A DNA stretch of 14,307 nucleotides from Methanothermococcus okinawensis. Its GTDB lineage: Archaea > AGJL01 > Methanococci > Methanococcales > Methanococcaceae. The notes beneath the pieces were generated by a model. That model did no database searches. It was given only the letters and a program-made list of their open reading frames with translations, and was not told the DNA's origin. Of the stretch, positions 6,262 through 12,340 are shown one piece after another. How positions within the stretch are numbered: the first letter of the stretch is position 1; the number at the start of each line of letters is the position of its first letter. Location: positions 1-14,307 of the forward strand of contig DQVW01000030.1 in NCBI GenBank assembly GCA_015661555.1, in the 5' to 3' direction. The translations under genes and the position numbers were made by a program.

Positions 6262-7182
6262 ATGATAGATGTACTTATAGGTGCCATGGTGTGGTCAAAT
6301 CTTCTGGTACTTTTAGCCCTTGGACTTACCATGACCTATATTACCACTGGGGTGCCAAACTTTGCCCAGGCCTCCTTCGCCATAGTGGGATCCTATATAG
6401 CGTTAACACTGTTGAGATTGATAGGGTTGAACCCCTATCTCTCCATACCTGTTACCTTTATCCTAGGAGGTATCCTGGGACTCTCCACCTACTATATAGC
6501 CTTGAAACCACTTATTAAGAGGAAGGCCTCTATAGAGATGTTGATGATAGCCACCCTGGCCTGGGATCTTATTCTCTTCGGTATAATAGGGGCCTACTCT
6601 GAGGTGCTAAGTGCCATAACAAAGAAGACCGAGACACTCTTTGTATTCACCTCACTGGACTTCAATATCTACGGTATACCTGGGAGACTTATAGTATCCT
6701 CCCTTCTAGTACTACTAACTATCCTAGGTCTTTACCTGTTACTCTATAAGACTAAATTTGGTATTGCACTTAGGGCCTCTATGGAGAATCCCTCCCTGGC
6801 AGAGGCTATGGGTATAAATGTGGAGAATACGAGACTCTTCTCCTGGTTCCTTTCAGGGGCTCTTGCATGCATGGCTGGTTCTGTACTCCCCTATCTTCAG
6901 GAGATAGTCCCTCAAACTGGATACTTCATTGTAGTCTCCATATTTGCAGCTAGTATAGTGGGAGGACTCTACCACATAGTAGGAGCCCTAGTAGGTGGTT
7001 ACATCATAGGTATCTCCGAGTCCCTGTTTACATATATCCTCTCCATACTTCTAGGACCTGGTGTCCTGGTGTACAGCAAGGTGATCTCCCTACTTATGAT
7101 GATAGCTACTGTACTCCTACATCCAAGGGGTATAACTGGTACTGAGATGTGGAGGAGGGTGGAAAGATGGTTGAACTTATAA
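6262..7182 (+). CDS. livH: ABC importer permease, LivH family
   Basis: Membrane channel subunit, 306 residues, multi-spanning throughout. It opens with the family's TTGVPNFAQASFAIVGSYIA stretch (helix 2 region). It carries the cytoplasmic coupling loop TKFGIALRASMENPSLAEAMGINVE, which docks on the ATPases, and ends with HPRGITG, the equivalent of the usual RPxGLFG tail. The ATG at 6262 is preferred over the in-frame ATG at 6250: GGTGAT at 6252-6257 is the Shine-Dalgarno and would lie inside the gene if the earlier start were used. It overlaps the following livM by 16 bases. Confidence 0.9.
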   Translation: MIDVLIGAMVWSNLLVLLALGLTMTYITTGVPNFAQASFAIVGSYIALTLLRLIGLNPYLSIPVTFILGGILGLSTYYIALKPLIKRKASIEMLMIATLAWDLILFGIIGAYSEVLSAITKKTETLFVFTSLDFNIYGIPGRLIVSSLLVLLTILGLYLLLYKTKFGIALRASMENPSLAEAMGINVENTRLFSWFLSGALACMAGSVLPYLQEIVPQTGYFIVVSIFAASIVGGLYHIVGALVGGYIIGISESLFTYILSILLGPGVLVYSKVISLLMMIATVLLHPRGITGTEMWRRVERWLNL

Positions 7183-8195
7183 CCTTAATACTCTTCTTTT
7201 TCGCCCTCTACGTTATAGTATCTCTAAGTTTAAACCTGGAGTTTGGATATGGAGGGATACCTAACTTCGGTAAGGCCCTCTCTGTATTGACAGGTGCCCT
7301 TGTAGTTGGAGGGATTTTAAACAGACTCTTAATCTGGTACTTTGGAATTGAGGGGGATTTTATCTCTGCAAGTAGCCTTGCAGCCTATAGGATGACAGAG
7401 ATAGTAAGTCAAAACCCACTGATAGGATTGGGTATCTTTCTATTCTGTGTAACAATGGCTGTAGTTGCAGGGGCTATAGCGGGGGCACTCTCTATACTCC
7501 CAAGTGCAAAACTTAAAGGGGACTACCTAGGTGTTACCCTCTTGGCTATAAGTGAGGTGGTATATCTCATCCTCTTTTACAACACAGAGATAGTAGGGGG
7601 ATACTACGGGGTATCAGTACCTGATATACTGGCCTTTGTACCTGGAGAGTACAGGGTTTACGCCTATACAGTACTGGCTTTAATATGTGCACTACTGGTT
7701 TATCTCTTCCTAGAGAAATTGTTAAACAGTCCCTACGGTAGGATACTTAGGGGACACAGGGAGAACGAGGACCTAATAAAGGCCTTTGGTAGAGATGTGA
7801 TGAAGTTAAGGATTAAGACCATGGCCCTAGGTTCTGCAATCGCCGCCATTGCAGGGGTGGTCTTTGTATTCTACTCCTCAAGTGTTGTGGTAAATGCATT
7901 TAACAGGGTTGAATGGACATTCTACCCCTTCCTTATAGTACTTCTAGGAGGTAAGGGGAACAACAAGGGGGTAGTTCTAGGCGCCTTTATATTTGTACTA
8001 CTTAAGATGCTGATAGACTTCTACAAGTTCGATATCAAGTATCTACTTCACCTACCCTTTGAGGCAGTCTGGCTACAGTACATAGTCTTTGGGATCTTGG
8101 CACTTCTCATACTCTGCTACAAACCAGAGGGTATACTTAAGGAGGAACCTATCTACACCCCACCTATCAAGTCTAGGTTAAAGACTAACCCCTAA
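7167..8195 (+). CDS. livM: ABC importer permease, LivM family
   Basis: Second channel subunit, 342 residues. It has many hydrophobic helices, the early SLNLEFGYGGIPNFGKA motif typical of LivM, and the coupling loop NSPYGRILRGHRENEDLIKAFGRDV followed by MALGSAIAAIAGV, then VLLGGKGNNKGVVLGA, equivalent to the family's GG.G...GP..GA stretch. The ATG at 7167 is chosen because GGAGGAGGGTGG ends six bases upstream; the in-frame GTG at 7149 lies at the edge of that Shine-Dalgarno. It overlaps the livH end by 16 bases and its own last 11 bases overlap the convergent tgtA gene, so there is no room for a dedicated terminator. It closes the five-gene importer operon. Confidence 0.9.
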   Translation: MVELITLILFFFALYVIVSLSLNLEFGYGGIPNFGKALSVLTGALVVGGILNRLLIWYFGIEGDFISASSLAAYRMTEIVSQNPLIGLGIFLFCVTMAVVAGAIAGALSILPSAKLKGDYLGVTLLAISEVVYLILFYNTEIVGGYYGVSVPDILAFVPGEYRVYAYTVLALICALLVYLFLEKLLNSPYGRILRGHRENEDLIKAFGRDVMKLRIKTMALGSAIAAIAGVVFVFYSSSVVVNAFNRVEWTFYPFLIVLLGGKGNNKGVVLGAFIFVLLKMLIDFYKFDIKYLLHLPFEAVWLQYIVFGILALLILCYKPEGILKEEPIYTPPIKSRLKTNP

Positions 8196-10140
8196 TACCC
8201 TTTCTCATATCCACGGCAACACCGTAGTTAAACTCCATCAACTCCCTACCGTTAAGTATGGTGGTTCCATACCCTAGGAGTTCATCATCCTCGTTTACAA
8301 CAAGTACCTCCTCGTAGGGTCTTAGATCCCTGTCACAGTCTACAACGAACTTGGCGTATACAGATCTCCCCTCCCTTGCAAACCTCTCAACAGACCTATC
8401 TACAACAACCCTGTACTTTGGATAGGGTATCTTCCTATGTAGTAACTTCGCCCCCTCCTCTGTAGGGATAAGGAAGTTGTCGTAGGATCTCAGGGTAAAT
8501 AGGAGTTTCTTCTCATCCCCCTCAACTAAAAATACATTCCTTATCCAACCTGTCCTCTTACTCCTCCTTACTATTATTCTCTCCATGATCTCCTCATCTA
8601 GTATCTTGAATCCATACTGGTACTGGAGCATCCTGTCTATCCTTATAACGTCCCTGTTGATCTTCTTTTTCTTGGAGCTGTAATAGCTGAGATAGTAGTT
8701 GTAGGTAACAATATCCATTATCTTGTCCCTGTATCTCTCCATAAACTCCTTTACAAACTGTTTGTTGTGCTCCTTCTCAACGTCGTAGAGTTCAGGTATC
8801 TCACTTTGGAGCAGTGGATAGATAAGATCTATATTTAGGGGTATCAATCCAAATACATCATCTTTTACAAGGATATCCACATCAGTTGGGGGGATATTAA
8901 GGTTCTCACTGTAGGGTTTCTCCACGTCCTTGGATACAGTGGTAATAAATATCTTCTCATACCTTATCCTGTGTAATCTCTCCTTATGCCTTATCACCTC
9001 AGGTCTAAAGAGGCTCTCGTATCCTCCGTAGAAGAAGCCTGACTTCTTAGTAACTGGGTCAAACTTCTCTATAAACTCCACGTACTTCAAAGCCTGTCTG
9101 TAGGCCTCTAACAACCTTGGATGACATCTACACCTTAGCTCCACCAACTCCCAGAGGGCACCTTCCCTAATCGCCTCCTTCACCCTACTTATCTCCTCGA
9201 AGGTAACATAGAGGTTATGCTCCGCCAGTAACCTCTCCCTCTCCCTCTTCTCCATGTTGTATACCTCTTTTGGAGAGTACTCACTACATACAGGGCAGGA
9301 GCATGGAAACTGTTTAAGATCCTTTAAATCCTCGAGATAGTAGGTTCCATACTCTGTTAGATACCTGTCATCCTTGGCGTAGAGGGCGTAGGCGGCACTG
9401 TCAAATAGATCACATCCAAGGAGAACTGCAAGGGCAAAGAGGGTGGGATGTCCACATCCAAAGAGATGGACAGGTTTGTTGGTAGGTAGGCCCATCTTTG
9501 AGTTGATGATAACATCTACAAGGGTTTTATAGTGGTACTTCTCCAGGAGAGGTACCACTGCACCTATGGGGTATATGTCGAAATCCATACTGCCCATAAT
9601 CTCTGCACACCTTCTCCTGAGATCCATGTAAGTTGACCCCTGTATAGTTCCATTGAGGAGCATACTGAAGTTCTTACTCCTCTTCAATTCTAGGGCCTCC
9701 CTGCCTCTCCTTATAGTCTCCTCCATATCCCTCTCCGCAACCTCCCTCTCTGCATAGGGTGGTGTAGGGATGTCAAGTATAGTACCTACATCTACCCCTA
9801 TCCTCTCCTGGAACTCCACTATCTCCAGGGGCTCTACATCTATGTCTCCATATACACTTAGTTGGAAGGAGCCACTGTCTGTAACTACCACCTTGTCAAA
9901 CCCTATAAGTTTGTGGACACCCTCCTCCTCTGCAATTTTTCTAAGCTCTGGATTGGAGTATATAATATAAGAGTTTGTAATTACCACATCTGCAAGTTTC
10001 TTAACCTTCTCCATGGGGACAAGTTGCTTCTCAGGGTTAGGATGTATAACAGGCATTATCGTTGGTGTTTCAATTACCTTGCCCTTTATCTCCAACTTTC
10101 CCATTCTACCCATTCCATCTCTCGCCTTTATCTGGAACAT
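8185..10140 (-). CDS. tgtA: Archaeosine tRNA-guanine transglycosylase (ArcTGT)
   Basis: Replaces guanine-15 in the D-loop of archaeal tRNAs with preQ0, the first step to archaeosine, which stabilises tRNA folding. The 651-residue length fits the full archaeal enzyme. The N-terminal catalytic barrel has the TDSGSFQL motif (Asp88), the nucleophile region LFDSAAYALYAK with Asp247, and a zinc site of Cys280, Cys282, Cys285 and His308 (CSCPVC then AEH). The middle holds the archaeal C1/C2 domains, and the C-terminal ~75 residues are a PUA RNA-binding domain (YAKFVVDCDRDLRPYEEVLVV onward). The ATG at 10140 has Shine-Dalgarno GGGTGA a few bases upstream. It follows the unknown 268-residue gene by 32 bases and is probably the last gene of a four-gene transcript; the gap has an A/T-rich stretch that might add a promoter. 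Confidence 0.96.
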   Translation of the reverse strand: MFQIKARDGMGRMGKLEIKGKVIETPTIMPVIHPNPEKQLVPMEKVKKLADVVITNSYIIYSNPELRKIAEEEGVHKLIGFDKVVVTDSGSFQLSVYGDIDVEPLEIVEFQERIGVDVGTILDIPTPPYAEREVAERDMEETIRRGREALELKRSKNFSMLLNGTIQGSTYMDLRRRCAEIMGSMDFDIYPIGAVVPLLEKYHYKTLVDVIINSKMGLPTNKPVHLFGCGHPTLFALAVLLGCDLFDSAAYALYAKDDRYLTEYGTYYLEDLKDLKQFPCSCPVCSEYSPKEVYNMEKRERERLLAEHNLYVTFEEISRVKEAIREGALWELVELRCRCHPRLLEAYRQALKYVEFIEKFDPVTKKSGFFYGGYESLFRPEVIRHKERLHRIRYEKIFITTVSKDVEKPYSENLNIPPTDVDILVKDDVFGLIPLNIDLIYPLLQSEIPELYDVEKEHNKQFVKEFMERYRDKIMDIVTYNYYLSYYSSKKKKINRDVIRIDRMLQYQYGFKILDEEIMERIIVRRSKRTGWIRNVFLVEGDEKKLLFTLRSYDNFLIPTEEGAKLLHRKIPYPKYRVVVDRSVERFAREGRSVYAKFVVDCDRDLRPYEEVLVVNEDDELLGYGTTILNGRELMEFNYGVAVDMRKGIRG

Positions 10141-10172
10141 GAAGTCACCCTCTCTACCCTCTAAATATTAAT

Positions 10173-10979
10173 TTAGATCTCCTCCATCTCTCTAATAATC
10201 TCCATAACCTCTTTATCCTTTCTCTTTATTGCTATGTCCTTTATCTCCTTGAGTACCTTCAAGTTCCTACCAAAGAGTTTCTTATATTCCCTACAGTACT
10301 CTAAGATGTCCCGGTAGAACTCCTCCAGGATCTTTCTGTTGTAGGTGGATAGCTCATAGGCTATAACACCCTTTAAAACACTCTCACTGGAGAAGAGATA
10401 GAGGGGATGTATCCAGATGATGGTTATATCTCCATCTCTCTCAACGATATTCTCTACAACCTCCAGATCCATGAATATGTCTGTGTATACCATGAAGTTG
10501 TACTTCTCCATACCCTCTACCTTCCTTAGGTCCTCACTTACCCTCTCTACAATATCGTAGAACCTGTCAAGTTTTTTATCTAACTCCTCCTCGGAGAGTT
10601 CATTCCATCTCAGTATCCTCTCCCTATGCTCATAGGTGATATCCCTTTTAGGTCCAACAACCCTGTAGTCCTTATCCACCCTGAAGGCATAGCCCTTAGA
10701 GATCTTTGAAGATAGAAGTATTTCCAAGGTGTCCCTGTGGATATCCTCTAGATTGACACCCCTAAGGGTGTACTCCCCATCCTCCACCTTAAAGGATGGG
10801 AGAGATTCACACTCCTCCAGGGACTTAATACTTCTCCTCCTACCAGTATCTCTCTCCACTAAAAATAGACCTTGAAACTTCACCTTGTAATTACAGGCCC
10901 TTATAAGATCTTTGGAGTATTCGTCTAAATTTCTGTAGATGTCCTTCAGTATACGTTTTATAAGAGTTTTGGATTCCAT
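10173..10979 (-). CDS. Uncharacterised protein with degenerate metallopeptidase-like motif
   Basis: I do not recognise this 268-residue soluble protein. It is very rich in Glu, Lys and Arg, with long helices at both ends (1-30 and about 214-268) and a mixed middle. Residues 184-216 (DITIIWIHPLYLFSSESVLKGVIAYEL and beyond) resemble the strand-loop-helix around the zinc site of M48-type gluzincin peptidases, where one expects a strand, an acidic residue/Ser cap and then HELSH. Here the motif reads YELST (208-212): both His ligands are replaced and only the Glu is kept, so a zinc protease activity is not expected. The ATG at 10979 lies two bases after the stop of the upstream Nip7-like gene, favouring it over a start at 11006 inside that gene. 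Its place between two PUA-protein genes suggests an RNA-related role, which is inference. Confidence 0.75.
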   Translation of the reverse strand: MESKTLIKRILKDIYRNLDEYSKDLIRACNYKVKFQGLFLVERDTGRRRSIKSLEECESLPSFKVEDGEYTLRGVNLEDIHRDTLEILLSSKISKGYAFRVDKDYRVVGPKRDITYEHRERILRWNELSEEELDKKLDRFYDIVERVSEDLRKVEGMEKYNFMVYTDIFMDLEVVENIVERDGDITIIWIHPLYLFSSESVLKGVIAYELSTYNRKILEEFYRDILEYCREYKKLFGRNLKVLKEIKDIAIKRKDKEVMEIIREMEEI

Positions 10980-10981
10980 AG

Positions 10982-11482
10982 TTATCCCCCTTCCCTTAGA
11001 TACCATCCCTTATCTATAACGTTCTTTATGATATCCCCCCCTCCATAGTTACCGATACCTAGAAACTCCCTGTCCCTGTTGAAGATAGCCAACCTTCCCC
11101 CACCTTTTAACTCCAAAACAGAGGAGAGAAATATATCCCTCCCATATAAAAAGAGAACCTCCCCCTTCCTATTTACCACGGCGTAATTCTTGACTATATC
11201 CCTGGAGATAAGATCCATCCCCTCTAGAGACAGTGTAAATTTGATCTTATTCTCCTTCTTTTTAAAGTTTCCAAATATCAATCCTGCTCCATAGATATCC
11301 TTAAAGAGTCTGAGATTTTTTAGAACCTCCTCAGTGGCGTAGATAACGTCGTATCTATCCCTGTGGTATAGGAGGTAAAGATTTTTAAATTTAAAATTTT
11401 CTATGGACTCTTTGCTAAGGTAGTAACTTAGTATGTTCTTTATACTCTCTATCTCCCCTGTATTTAGCGCCCTGTACCTCAT
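10982..11482 (-). CDS. Nip7-like PUA-domain protein (UPF0113 family)
   Basis: A 166-residue protein resembling Nip7, an RNA-binding factor for large-subunit ribosome assembly. Residues 1-95 match the Nip7 N-terminal domain, including the pattern YATEEVLKNL...IYGAGLIFGNFKKKENKIKFTLSLEGMDLI, which parallels the eukaryotic '[39 protein letters not shown]' order. Residues ~97-160 form a PUA domain with the diagnostic FLYGRDIFLSSV (eukaryotes: FLYGNHVLKSGL) and LGIGN near the end. The start is either ATG at 11482, used here, or GTG at 11491, which overlaps the stop codon of the upstream glycosyltransferase in a GTGA junction; both are plausible. It sits in a tightly spaced cluster with tgtA. Identity as a functional Nip7 orthologue is likely but based on pattern matching by eye. 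Confidence 0.78.
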   Translation of the reverse strand: MRYRALNTGEIESIKNILSYYLSKESIENFKFKNLYLLYHRDRYDVIYATEEVLKNLRLFKDIYGAGLIFGNFKKKENKIKFTLSLEGMDLISRDIVKNYAVVNRKGEVLFLYGRDIFLSSVLELKGGGRLAIFNRDREFLGIGNYGGGDIIKNVIDKGWYLREGG

Positions 11483-11487
11483 TTCAC

Positions 11488-12240
11488 TCACTTTCTATAG
11501 AGGTTGACAAGACCTTTACTTCCTCTAAGGGATGACTTAATATCTGACACTATATACCTCGCCACTTCCATCATAACGTCAATTATCTTTCTAGTGGTTA
11601 TGTGGGAGTGAGCCTCTGGATGGTACTCTACATCTATATACTCCTCCACTATCTTGGCCCCCTTTTTAGCCAACTGTATAGCGATTAAATGTTCCACACT
11701 GTACCCCTCACCAAAGTATATATCCCTCAGGAGATCGCCCCTGATGATCCTGAATCCACATTGAATATCCCTGAAGAGGTATACCCTACCTACATATAGG
11801 GATATAAGGAGAGACATGAAGACACTGGCTAGGAAGTTGGATATCTGTCTGTGGAAGGGAATGGAGGAGTACCTCCTTATACCGAAGACTGCATCTCCCT
11901 TACACTCCCTTAACTTTTTAAACATCTTTGGGATGTCCTTAGGCTTATGCTGGTAGTCTCCATCCATGAATACAATGTATTTATATCCCAACTTCAAGGC
12001 CAACTCTGTTCCACTTTGAAGGGCCTTTGATTTACCCTCATTTCTCTCCTTGAATATGGTGTATATCCTGTTTCTATGTTCCCCTCTAGCTAGGTATTCC
12101 TGAATAACCTCTTTAGTGTTGTCTGTACTTCCATCGTCTACAATGAGCACATCTACAGGGATGCTGTTCAAATCCTCTAAAACCTTTGAAATATTCTTCT
12201 CCTCGTTGTAGGTTGGAATGATCACTATAAGTTCCCCCAT
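11488..12240 (-). CDS. Family 2 glycosyltransferase, dolichol-phosphate mannosyltransferase-like
   Basis: A 250-residue GT-A fold enzyme that probably moves a sugar from a nucleotide donor to a polyprenyl/dolichyl phosphate, as used for archaeal protein or lipid glycosylation. Motifs are VIIPTYNEEKNI (6-17), IVDDGSTDNT (33-42), KERNEGKSKALQSG (64-77), the metal-binding DGD in FMDGDYQHKP (Asp93/Asp95) and the DIQCGFRII region (158-166), which is typical of the DPM1/DPG-synthase branch. Only one clearly hydrophobic stretch (about 136-150) is seen and the long C-terminal membrane domain of some relatives is absent. It begins the minus-strand cluster and is transcribed divergently from hypF; its leader is about 50 bases if the TATA box near 12314 is used. 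Its end overlaps the possible GTG start of the Nip7-like gene. Confidence 0.88.
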   Translation of the reverse strand: MGELIVIIPTYNEEKNISKVLEDLNSIPVDVLIVDDGSTDNTKEVIQEYLARGEHRNRIYTIFKERNEGKSKALQSGTELALKLGYKYIVFMDGDYQHKPKDIPKMFKKLRECKGDAVFGIRRYSSIPFHRQISNFLASVFMSLLISLYVGRVYLFRDIQCGFRIIRGDLLRDIYFGEGYSVEHLIAIQLAKKGAKIVEEYIDVEYHPEAHSHITTRKIIDVMMEVARYIVSDIKSSLRGSKGLVNLYRK

Positions 12241-12340
12241 ATAAATTTCCTCAGCTCACTGGTGTAAATGATAAAAAAATAGATTAAATTAAATGGTTAG
12301 TAACTATTATTTTTATACTTTCCTACTTAAAGGGATAGAT
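12241..12340. promoter_or_regulatory. Divergent promoter region, glycosyltransferase / hypF
   Basis: This 100-base A/T-rich gap is the longest non-coding stretch in the window. TTTTTATAC at 12310-12318 on the plus strand is a TATA-like site that can also be read on the minus strand as GTATAAAAA, so it may serve both directions. For hypF the TATA-to-ATG distance is only about 25 bases, implying a very short leader. For the glycosyltransferase it predicts a leader of about 50 bases. Next to it, 12292-12308 is a 17-base dyad, AATGGTTAGTAACTATT, matching at 7 of 8 arm positions. Confidence 0.5.

Noticed and set aside
9770..10164. Plus-strand open frames antisense to the start of tgtA.
   Set aside because: tgtA is unmistakable in this region; the frames are shadows of its codon pattern.
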